In this document: positions 1 through 5,286 of the stretch, piece by piece
Layout: each line of letters begins with the position of its first letter
Numbering within the stretch: the stretch's first letter is position 1
Assembly: GCA_964568365.1 (NCBI GenBank)
Contig: CAZMQF010000014.1
Location: 1-25,426 of the forward strand
Reading direction: 5' to 3'
DNA length: 25,426 bases
From: CAYLMG01 sp964568365
GTDB taxonomy: Bacteria; Planctomycetota; Phycisphaerae; Sedimentisphaerales; Anaerobacaceae
The notes under the pieces: generated by a model
Database searches by the model: none
Seen by the model: only the letters and a program-made list of their open reading frames with translations
What the model was told of the DNA's origin: nothing
Program-made: the position numbers and the translations under genes

Positions 1-995
1 GCAAGATCCTGAAGGAAAATATCTATCCTCTCGATGTCGCTGCCAGGTACGGCGGAGAGGAATTCATAATACTTATGCCCAGCACCTCATCTGAAAAGGC
101 TTATCAGGCCGCAGAGAGACTTCGAAAAATCGTGGACCAGTATCAATGGAAAGTTTTGGATAAGACAATATCCATCACCACAAGCATAGGACTTGCCAGC
201 ATTGATTCCAATAACCTTATGAGCTCTTACGACCTTGCTGAAAAAGCCGATACCGCTCTTTATGATGCGAAACGAAAGGGAAGAAATTGTGTTGTACGCT
301 GGGAGAATGTCAATTCTGAGCAGGAGCCGGAACAGCCGGATGACAGGGTTTATCATGAGCTTCAGAATAAAGTCGCTTCCCTTACAAGAAAATTACGCTC
401 GCATGCTGTTGGGACTATATCGGCTTTCTCAAGGGCTATGGATATGATTTTCAAGGACCAGTATATAGTCCGCCATGGGGAAAATGTCCAAACCTATGCG
501 ATGGCTATAGCCGAAGAAATGGGACTGTCCGCTGAGCTTGTTGAAAGAATCGGTACTGCAGCTTTGTTACAGGACGTCGGCAGCATAACCATTCCGGAAA
601 GTATCCTTAAAAAAACCACTCCCTTAACAAAGGAGGAAAAGCGCATAATCAAGCAGCATCCGAATGCTTCTGTAGAAATTTTGGAGCCCGTCGGAATCTT
701 TAGTCTCGAGCTGCAAATCATAAAAGGTCATCACGAAAGATTTGACGGCGCCGGTTATCCGAACGGATTGAAGGGAAGGGAAATTCCAATCGGCTCGCGA
801 ATACTCGCTGTTGCCGACGCCTTCGATGCCATTACTTCTCAGCGGGAGCATCGGCAGGCACAGTCTGCAGAGGCTGCAATCGAGGAGATTGTAAGATGCT
901 CAAAAACGCAGTTTGACCCTGACGTCGTTGAAGCCTTTAAAAAGGTTGTCAGAGGGCCTTTAGCTATGAAAAAGAATGCAGCCGCCGCTAAATAA
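1..995 (+). CDS. GGDEF / degenerate HD-GYP signalling protein (5' end outside window)
   Basis: The frame is open from the left edge (codons in phase with position 3), so the N-terminus is missing. A diguanylate cyclase domain comes first: the active-site loop R-Y-G-G-E-E-F is encoded at 45-65. The product-inhibition site, normally RxxD five residues before GG, reads Y-P-L-D and so lacks its Arg. After a short charged linker comes an HD-GYP domain (about 390-950) with 'RHGENV', 'KQHPNA', 'HHERFDGAGYP' and 'ADAFDAITS'. The central H-D..G-K motif instead reads Q-D-V-G-S (570-584), so one metal-binding His and the conserved Lys are replaced. Family knowledge: GGDEF makes c-di-GMP and HD-GYP hydrolyses it. 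Inference: the cyclase may work, while the phosphodiesterase half is probably inactive or has become a sensor. The stop is followed directly by repeat-rich intergenic DNA. Confidence 0.88.
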   Translation, partial: KILKENIYPLDVAARYGGEEFIILMPSTSSEKAYQAAERLRKIVDQYQWKVLDKTISITTSIGLASIDSNNLMSSYDLAEKADTALYDAKRKGRNCVVRWENVNSEQEPEQPDDRVYHELQNKVASLTRKLRSHAVGTISAFSRAMDMIFKDQYIVRHGENVQTYAMAIAEEMGLSAELVERIGTAALLQDVGSITIPESILKKTTPLTKEEKRIIKQHPNASVEILEPVGIFSLELQIIKGHHERFDGAGYPNGLKGREIPIGSRILAVADAFDAITSQREHRQAQSAEAAIEEIVRCSKTQFDPDVVEAFKKVVRGPLAMKKNAAAAK

Positions 996-1111
996 AATCT
1001 TAACCACGAAATTACACGAAAAGACACTAATTTGTTAAACACTGATTTCGCTGATTTAATTGACCTTATCATTTCAGTACAATCATCATAATCAATGTAA
1101 TCAGTGATAAT
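996..1111. other. Intergenic spacer with degenerate dispersed-repeat sequence
   Basis: No gene is visible. The text 'accacgaaattacacgaaaag' style (1004-1024) resembles low-complexity intergenic repeats common in this kind of genome. An 8-bp inverted repeat, CACTGATT (1040-1047) and AATCAGTG (1099-1106), brackets about 50 nt. No terminator for the upstream GGDEF/HD-GYP gene is seen here; the first terminator-like hairpin lies inside the adjoining 138-bp repeat. Confidence 0.4.
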
Positions 1112-1249
1112 TTTTAACCGCGGATTTACGCGGATTTTCGCAGATATTATTATTTGTCATTCTCGTGCAAACGGGAATCCAAAAATGTTTAGCCCCCAAC
1201 TTCACGTTGGGGGTATTTTTAACACCTTGCACGACAGGTTTTTGTTGAT
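1112..1249. repeat. 138-bp tandem repeat, copy A
   Basis: First copy of a unit that begins TTTTAACCGCGGATTTACGC and ends TTTTTGTTGAT. It holds two hairpins: ATTCTCGT-GCAA-ACGGGAAT (1159-1178, one T.G wobble) and CCCCCAAC-TTCAC-GTTGGGGG (1193-1213). The second is followed by TATTTTT and so looks like an intrinsic terminator on the + strand. The head of the unit carries three back-to-back variants of CGCGGATTT. The copy ends exactly where the N gap starts. Confidence 0.9.
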
Positions 1250-1349
1250 NNNNNNNNNNNNNNNNNNNNNNNNNNNNNNNNNNNNNNNNNNNNNNNNNNN
1301 NNNNNNNNNNNNNNNNNNNNNNNNNNNNNNNNNNNNNNNNNNNNNNNNN
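1250..1349. other. Assembly gap (100 N) inside the tandem repeat
   Basis: Exactly 100 N, the conventional scaffold gap of unknown size. Copy A ends in repeat phase immediately before it and copy B starts in phase immediately after. The true sequence is therefore probably a whole number (zero or more) of additional 138-bp units, which short reads could not resolve. An open frame that appears to run through the gap is meaningless. Confidence 0.95.
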
Positions 1350-1487
1350 TTTTAACAGCGGATTTACGCGGATTTTCGCAGATATTATTATTTGTCATTC
1401 CCGTTGAAACGGGAATCCAAAAATGTTTAGCCCCCAACTTTACGTTGGGGGTATTTTGAACACCTTTCATGCCAGGTTTTTGTTGAT
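1350..1487. repeat. 138-bp tandem repeat, copy B
   Basis: Same unit as copy A, nearly identical. Its hairpins are ATTCCCGT-TGAA-ACGGGAAT and CCCCCAAC-TTTAC-GTTGGGGG. Most differences from the other copies fall in the hairpin loops, while the stems are kept. Confidence 0.92.
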
Positions 1488-1657
1488 TTTTAACAGCGGA
1501 TTTACGCGGATTTTCGCAGATATTATTATTTGTCATTCCCGTGGAAACGGGAATCCAAAAAATGTTTAGCCCCCAACTTCACGTTGGGGGTATTTTTAAC
1601 ACCTTTCACGACAGGTTTTTGTTGATTTTTAACCGCAGATTTTGCGGATTTTTAAGA
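1488..1657. repeat. 138-bp tandem repeat, copy C plus degenerate partial copy
   Basis: Copy C (1488-1626) is 139 nt because of one extra A in an A-run. It keeps both hairpins (ATTCCCGT-GGAA-ACGGGAAT and CCCCCAAC-TTCAC-GTTGGGGG followed by TATTTTT). It runs into a truncated fourth copy (about 1627-1657) that matches only the first ~30 nt of the unit and is diverged. The array ends about 80 nt from the 3' end of the minus-strand E2 gene. Confidence 0.9.
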
Positions 1658-1708
1658 TTTATTATTCTAATGAAACAATTTTGTGTTTCGCTAATATAGA
1701 ATTCCTAT

Positions 1709-1731
1709 CCTCGCATTTACAAAGAGCGAGG
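1709..1731 (-). terminator. Weak stem-loop just past the E2 gene
   Basis: CCTCGC (1709-1714) and GCGAGG (1726-1731) form a 6-bp stem with an 11-nt loop, 8 nt beyond the E2 stop codon. There is no clear U-tract on the minus strand, so it may only be a 3'-end stem or a poor terminator. The repeat hairpins further on could also stop minus-strand transcripts. Confidence 0.3.
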
Positions 1732-1738
1732 TACTTAT

Positions 1739-2512
1739 TTATTTCCTTTTCTTCACTCTATTCTTAATTAATCTGCGAATCCTCCTCTTATCAGAAAAGG
1801 GGCGTATATCATCAATTTCTCCATTCTCTATTGCTTCCTTTAACATTTTATTATAATCAAGGTGAATATATTGTTTCATGTGTGGCATTTCTAATAGTAA
1901 TTGAATATCCTTACCATGATGACAATCCCTTATTTTCTGTCTGCTTCTACAAGGGCATCTGGGATTATTCTTGTATGTATCATCTAAAATCATTTTTATT
2001 ATTAAAAGAACAACGTTAATATTATCCAAGTTGAATACTTTGAAATAATTTTCTCTTATATTCGTTTCATTGTGGTATTCTTTAATTCCATCATTGCCAC
2101 GAGAATAATACGGCAAATGAACTTCCGAATTTATTTCTCTATAAGTATGCCAACAGAGAATCGGTATTAAAATTCTTTCAATAAAATACAGAACTGTTGG
2201 ATTTTGCTGGAATTCTAACAGAATTTTTAAGGGTGGACCTAAACATAATGTATTTTCAGGATTTAAATGGTTATTAATCCTACCACCGATTTCTTTAACC
2301 GAAGGAGGAATGTCAGGATAATCTCGTGGAAATTCAATCTCAATTTGATAGGAGTCACTTATAGTTTCACCTATCATGATTGCATTAAAAACTAAATTAC
2401 CTATCAAGAACGCTTTTCTTTCATTTAGCTTCAGATGAAGTTGTTCGTACCTGTTCTTTATACTTTCTACCTCATTGAGAAGTAGCTCTATTTTGTCATC
2501 TTTAAAGATCAC
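1739..2512 (-). CDS. E2-like (UBC-fold) CBASS accessory protein with C-terminal SEC-C motif
   Basis: 257 aa. Residues ~40-125 look like a prokaryotic E2 fold: 'IEIEFPRDYPDIPP' (the E2-type F..YP..PP strand) followed by 'NHLNPENTLCLGPP', placing a candidate catalytic Cys at C90 with H82 before it. After a linker, 'CPCRSRQKIRDCHHG' (C186, C188, C197, H198) matches the SEC-C zinc-binding pattern CxCx8CH. The C-terminus is strongly basic. The start is GTG at 2512, overlapping the CD-NTase stop as GTGA, with GGAG seven nt upstream; no better ATG is near. Known: in type II CBASS, E2-containing proteins conjugate the CD-NTase and prime its activity, and type II-short loci have only the E2 domain. 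No E1 or JAB protease gene is adjacent, which fits the short type. The role of the SEC-C tail is unknown to me. Confidence 0.8.
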   Translation of the reverse strand: MIFKDDKIELLLNEVESIKNRYEQLHLKLNERKAFLIGNLVFNAIMIGETISDSYQIEIEFPRDYPDIPPSVKEIGGRINNHLNPENTLCLGPPLKILLEFQQNPTVLYFIERILIPILCWHTYREINSEVHLPYYSRGNDGIKEYHNETNIRENYFKVFNLDNINVVLLIIKMILDDTYKNNPRCPCRSRQKIRDCHHGKDIQLLLEMPHMKQYIHLDYNKMLKEAIENGEIDDIRPFSDKRRIRRLIKNRVKKRK

Positions 2513-3453
2513 TCAGGACTCCACGGCTTGTCATCACTGATTACTTTAACAGTTGGAATCACCTTAGCGACTTTATTCCCATTCTCTCTCGGGAACCTAT
2601 CTCCAAAAGTCTTCCGCCAAATCTTAGATGCTTCTTGTTTGTTATTCTCCGCAAGAGCTTGTTTTGCTTTCTCGCTAAAATCCTCGAACATTTTAATAGT
2701 AGTATTTAGCTTGCTGTTATTCCAATCTTCAATAAGATTCTCGTTTTTATCAATTGGATTGTAAATTGCTTTTTTATCTTTCATATACTCGATTATTTGT
2801 TCAATCGTTTTTACCAAACTTATGTCGTCGCGGCTTTCTACCTCAATGTGTTTCATTCCAACGAGAACAGTTATGTGTATTCCTTTCAAGTCACAGGATA
2901 TGAAATCTTTCCAAGCTTTTAAATATTTGATACAACTTCTCATCTGCTCGGTTTTTTTGATTCTTTCGAGAAAAAAATTATTGAATTTCTTAGCATCACT
3001 AGGCACCCATTTATTTCCCTCAAGTGTGCCAAGATAAATTATGCCTCTTATATTTCGATACAATGGAAGGTCTATGTGGTAACCGTCTGCATATACGACA
3101 CGAACACAATTCTTTTTGTTCTCTGGTGCTTTCTTTGTGTGGTTTTTAACAGCTTCGATGATCCAGTTGCTAGCTGTTGCTGGGGTCGGCTTTGATATAT
3201 CATCGTCTGTGTGTTTCAAGTAAACTCCATCATCAAGGTCGTAGTCTTCTTTTCCCAATGGTCGAACCATTGTCTTCAAAGCATACGAACCTTGTAAAAA
3301 GAATTCTGGTTTTTTAACCTTACGTTCTTTTACAAAATAATTCTCAATTTTTTCTTTTATAGCATCCCTTCCATTTTGTAAATTCTCCCTCTCCGTTTTA
3401 GTTACAGTTATTTCAGAAAGGAATTTTTTGAATAAATCATTACAGTCAGCCAT
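2509..3453 (-). CDS. CD-NTase (DncV/SMODS-type cyclic oligonucleotide synthase), CBASS
   Basis: 314 aa. The nucleotidyltransferase core is clear: Q-G-S-Y (G55, S56), then D-Y-D-L-D-D-G-V-Y-L with D72 and D74 as the metal-binding pair, and a third acid D128 in 'YHIDLPLY'. The GS...DxDDGxYL arrangement resembles DncV (V. cholerae cGAS-like synthase), which makes 3',3'-cGAMP; the product here cannot be told from sequence. An alpha-helical C-terminal half follows, as in SMODS proteins. The ATG at 3453 has a strong GAGGTG six nt upstream, overlapping the stop codon of the membrane-protein gene. The C-terminus ends ...P-W-S-P-E and overlaps the E2 start by 4 nt, implying translational coupling. Expected to be cytosolic and to make the second messenger that switches on the neighbouring membrane effector during phage infection. 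Confidence 0.9.
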   Translation of the reverse strand: MADCNDLFKKFLSEITVTKTERENLQNGRDAIKEKIENYFVKERKVKKPEFFLQGSYALKTMVRPLGKEDYDLDDGVYLKHTDDDISKPTPATASNWIIEAVKNHTKKAPENKKNCVRVVYADGYHIDLPLYRNIRGIIYLGTLEGNKWVPSDAKKFNNFFLERIKKTEQMRSCIKYLKAWKDFISCDLKGIHITVLVGMKHIEVESRDDISLVKTIEQIIEYMKDKKAIYNPIDKNENLIEDWNNSKLNTTIKMFEDFSEKAKQALAENNKQEASKIWRKTFGDRFPRENGNKVAKVIPTVKVISDDKPWSPE

Positions 3454-3462
3454 GATTACACC

Positions 3463-3990
3463 TCATTTATTATTAACATCGGTTATTTTTATTTGTTTTT
3501 GCTCAGATGGAGCTATAAAACTTTTCAATTCAGGTTTACATGGATTTATCCAGGTAAGGATTATGAGCAGTAAAAATACCGTACAAATAAGCACATAGAG
3601 CGTCTTAAAATGCCCTGCCATTCCAGTCTTTTGCTGTTGAAATTTTTCGGGAAGAATAGACTCATGTATACCATAAGTGCCTTTTTCAAACAATTTTAGC
3701 GCAGTTTCTATGCGTGTCACAATCGCTCTATTGCGATTGAACCCGTGTCCTATAGCTTTGACAAATAGCATAGTCACGCTTAGTATGGCGATTAGAATGA
3801 TAGTAATTGTAATTCGCTGGCCAACGGTTAGTACGGTCTCATTTATCAACAACCACGCTAAGCCGAGCCCAAAGCCCAATATCCACAGCGCAAACCGCAT
3901 ACTACGGTCTCGCATTTTATGCAACGCTTCATAGCGGCCCCGTAACTGTGACAATAGTACTTCAGGTTTCTTTTCTTCTGATATCTCCAT
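3463..3990 (-). CDS. Three-TM membrane protein, putative CBASS effector
   Basis: 175 aa. Three hydrophobic segments are visible: ~33-50, ~58-80 and ~128-148. A charged N-terminal stretch precedes TM1, a ~45-residue polar region separates TM2 and TM3, and the tail is soluble. No nuclease, patatin, TIR or SAVED motif is seen. It is the first gene of a three-gene operon, 9 nt before the CD-NTase, which is the usual place for a CBASS effector. Membrane effectors of CBASS depolarise or permeabilise the inner membrane on binding the cyclic nucleotide; that role here is inferred from position and topology only. The start is ATG at 3990 with a modest GAGCGAG upstream. It does not match a family I can name with certainty. 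Confidence 0.7.
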   Translation of the reverse strand: MEISEEKKPEVLLSQLRGRYEALHKMRDRSMRFALWILGFGLGLAWLLINETVLTVGQRITITIILIAILSVTMLFVKAIGHGFNRNRAIVTRIETALKLFEKGTYGIHESILPEKFQQQKTGMAGHFKTLYVLICTVFLLLIILTWINPCKPELKSFIAPSEQKQIKITDVNNK

Positions 3991-4091
3991 GAAATTACTC
4001 GCTCAAAAATATAACTTTCAGAAACCGTCCTGACGTGGAAAGCGGTGTGTATGCGAGTTTGAGCCCGCAGCATATGCTCATAGCCCGCCCC

Positions 4092-4111
4092 GACGATCCA
4101 TCGTCTGATGG
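4092..4111 (-). promoter_or_regulatory. Two mutually exclusive hairpins in the CBASS leader
   Basis: In the ~135-nt untranslated leader of the CBASS operon, GACGAT-CC-ATCGTC (4092-4105) and CCATC-GTCT-GATGG (4098-4111) share bases and cannot form together. An AGCATATGCT palindrome lies about 20 nt further towards the gene. No known riboswitch is recognised. Confidence 0.35.
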
Positions 4112-4130
4112 CCGTCCTTGTATTTCGCTA

Positions 4131-4158
4131 ATTATAAACAAAATACCAATTAAATCAA
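4131..4158 (-). promoter_or_regulatory. Sigma-70-type promoter of the CBASS operon
   Basis: On the minus strand TTGATT (4158-4153), a 16-nt AT-rich spacer and a perfect TATAAT (4136-4131) precede the membrane-protein gene. A start near 4124 would give a leader of about 135 nt. No other gene lies between it and the operon, so the three genes are probably transcribed together from here. Confidence 0.6.
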
Positions 4159-4178
4159 GGAATTTTTTTTAATTAAAA

Positions 4179-4231
4179 TCTGTGTAAACCTGTGCCAGCG
4201 AAAGCGGGTATCCGTGCTAATCCGCGGTTAA
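4179..4231 (-). repeat. Inverted-orientation relative of the 'CCGCGGATT' repeat
   Basis: AATCCGCGGTTAA at 4219-4231 is the reverse complement of TTAACCGCGGATT, which opens copy A of the 138-bp repeat at about 1114. The adjoining sequence (cacaggtttacacagat read on the minus strand) is of the same low-complexity family but more diverged. The CBASS operon therefore sits between two members of one repeat family in opposite orientation. Confidence 0.55.
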
Positions 4232-4250
4232 ATATATTATTATTTTTTCA

Positions 4251-4279
4251 TTGAATAAATCGCCCTAATTTGGTATAAT
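4251..4279 (+). promoter_or_regulatory. Consensus sigma-70 promoter upstream of structured leader
   Basis: TTGAAT (4251-4256), a 17-nt spacer and TATAAT (4274-4279). Transcription should start near 4286 and run into a hairpin-rich leader before the STGPK-family gene at 4467. The perfect -10 and optimal spacing make it one of the best promoters in the window. Confidence 0.6.
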
Positions 4280-4285
4280 ACTAAT

Positions 4286-4466
4286 AATTGGGAGAGGCCC
4301 CATTCCGGGGCTGCGGAGTTCCGCAAAGAAAAGAGCTAGCAGGCCAAGTCAAATATATTCATAAAGCCTTATGTATTAAGGATTTACGTATGTTTCAGGC
4401 GAAACCAATTAACTAATTCTCTAATTCTCTAATCAACTAATTCACTTGTTTTACGGAGTAAAACCA
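4286..4466 (+). promoter_or_regulatory. Structured leader or small RNA upstream of the STGPK gene (unrecognised)
   Basis: About 180 nt between the promoter and the start codon. Visible hairpins: GCCCC-ATTCC-GGGGC (4297-4311), TGCGG-AGTT-CCGCA (4312-4325, directly stacked on the first), CCTTA-TGTAT-TAAGG (4367-4381), and one holding the Shine-Dalgarno site (4448-4464). AGGCC at 4341-4345 could pair with GGCC at 4296-4299 instead of the first stem. Short tandem repeats of 'aattctct' lie at about 4407-4445. I compared it by eye with the cyclic-di-GMP, SAM, TPP and cobalamin riboswitch cores and with the hammerhead, twister and HDV ribozymes, and found no match. Confidence 0.45.
4448..4464 (+). 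promoter_or_regulatory. Hairpin presenting the Shine-Dalgarno sequence
   Basis: GTTTTAC (4448-4454) and GTAAAAC (4458-4464) form a perfect 7-bp stem around GGA, so the GGAG ribosome binding site sits in the loop and stem edge, and the ATG follows at 4467. This decides the start of the downstream gene in favour of ATG 4467 over the in-frame TTG at 4446, which would lie inside the stem. Confidence 0.5.
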
Positions 4467-5033
4467 ATGTCAACCCAAGCAAAAATCATCGCAAACCGAA
4501 TTAACGCCAAAAAATCGACCGGCCCAAAAACCCCGCAGGGAAAGGAAATCGTCTCACAAAACGCTGTCAAGCATGGACTTACAGCCGCAAACGACATTAT
4601 CAGCTCGGAAAGCCGCCCTGACTTTGAGCTCTTCCGCGACCGGCTCCTCGACGAATTAGCGCCCCAGAGCCCCCTCGAATCTATGCTGGCTGAACGAGTT
4701 GTCAGCCTCTCCTGGCGGCTAAAACGCATAGGCCGTTTTCAGAACCAAACAATTGATGTTCTGAACAAAGATAATAATAACAGCCTCCTGGCCAGACTCA
4801 CACAATCGCTCTTTTCCAAAGGTTCAGTTGCGCAACACCCAGACCCCTCCGGCGAGGACTCTTCCCTAACTCTCGGCCGTTTGGCCGTAAAGGACTTCTC
4901 GAACGCAAGGGTGCTCGAACGTCTTTTAATGTATGAACGCAGAATTGAGAATAGTCTTTACAAAACAATACTCGAGCTTCAAAGACTCAACCTCATCAAC
5001 CAGTATAATGATATCCAACAATTTACATCATAA
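4467..5033 (+). CDS. Conserved hypothetical protein of the 'STGPKTPQGK' family
   Basis: 188 aa from ATG 4467 (M-S-T-Q-A-K-I). The N-terminal ~50 residues carry the hallmark 'ANRINAKKSTGPKTPQGK' followed by 'SQNAVKHGL'. From memory this family occurs in many copies in planctomycete and related genomes and has no assigned function. The rest is helical and charged ('LAERVVSLSWRLKRIGRFQ', then a C-terminal helix 'RVLERLLMYERRIENSLYK'); residues ~100-150 are low-complexity. There is no signal peptide or TM segment. The basic N-terminus could bind nucleic acid, which is only inference. It is monocistronic, behind its own strong promoter and structured leader, and embedded in repeats on both sides, so it may belong to a dispersed element. 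Confidence 0.85.
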   Translation: MSTQAKIIANRINAKKSTGPKTPQGKEIVSQNAVKHGLTAANDIISSESRPDFELFRDRLLDELAPQSPLESMLAERVVSLSWRLKRIGRFQNQTIDVLNKDNNNSLLARLTQSLFSKGSVAQHPDPSGEDSSLTLGRLAVKDFSNARVLERLLMYERRIENSLYKTILELQRLNLINQYNDIQQFTS

Positions 5034-5051
5034 GGACTTGTCCTGTTTAGC

Positions 5052-5185
5052 AGTCGCCGGCACGGCGACTTTGGTTAGCCCCGCCACTTGCCTGCCCTCC
5101 GTAGTTTGTACGAAGGATGGTTGGCGGGGTAGATTAGCCTCGTTGCTTGCGACGAGGGTTCTGTCATTCCCGCGGAAGCGGGAAT
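5052..5185. repeat. Cluster of four perfect or near-perfect hairpins (REP-like)
   Basis: Consecutive inverted repeats after the STGPK gene: AGTCGCCG-GCA-CGGCGACT (5052-5070); CCCCGCCA (5079-5086) with TGGCGGGG (5122-5129) enclosing a smaller CGTA/TACG stem; CCTCGTTGC-TT-GCGACGAGG (5138-5157, one G.T pair); and ATTCCCGC-GGAA-GCGGGAAT (5166-5185). The last is a variant of the first hairpin of the 138-bp repeats, with the stem-closing pair changed on both sides (T-A to C-G). It resembles dispersed REP-type elements. None has a clean U-tract, though the first could help end the upstream transcript. Confidence 0.7.
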
Positions 5186-5215
5186 CCAGAATCGAGTATC
5201 AAGTATCGAAAATCG

Positions 5216-5256
5216 ATGAACTAATTAACAAGTTCACCAATTCACCAATTAACTTG
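5216..5256. repeat. Short AT-rich tandem motifs
   Basis: Repeats of 'ttcaccaa' with 'ctaattaac' on either side. A similar block ('aattaactaattctctaattc' style) lies at 4407-4445 before the STGPK gene, so near-identical low-complexity blocks flank that gene. Confidence 0.5.
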
Positions 5257-5286
5257 CTACACAGAGCGCGCAAAAATAACAAAATT

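Noticed and set aside
1104..1536. Open frames on both strands through the 138-bp repeats and the N gap
   Set aside because: They exist only because of the repeat and the Ns; the peptides are translations of hairpin repeats.
1112..1657. CRISPR array
   Set aside because: The 138-bp units are near-identical throughout with no unique spacers, and no cas genes are present.
3858..4073. Minus-strand frame overlapping the start of the membrane-protein gene
   Set aside because: It is out of frame with the effector gene, Cys/Arg-rich, and has no ribosome site; the effector frame has clear TM segments.
4286..4350. Cyclic-di-GMP-I riboswitch, suggested by 'CCGCAAAG'
   Set aside because: The rest of the conserved core (GGCAAACC-type segment and tetraloop receptor) is missing.
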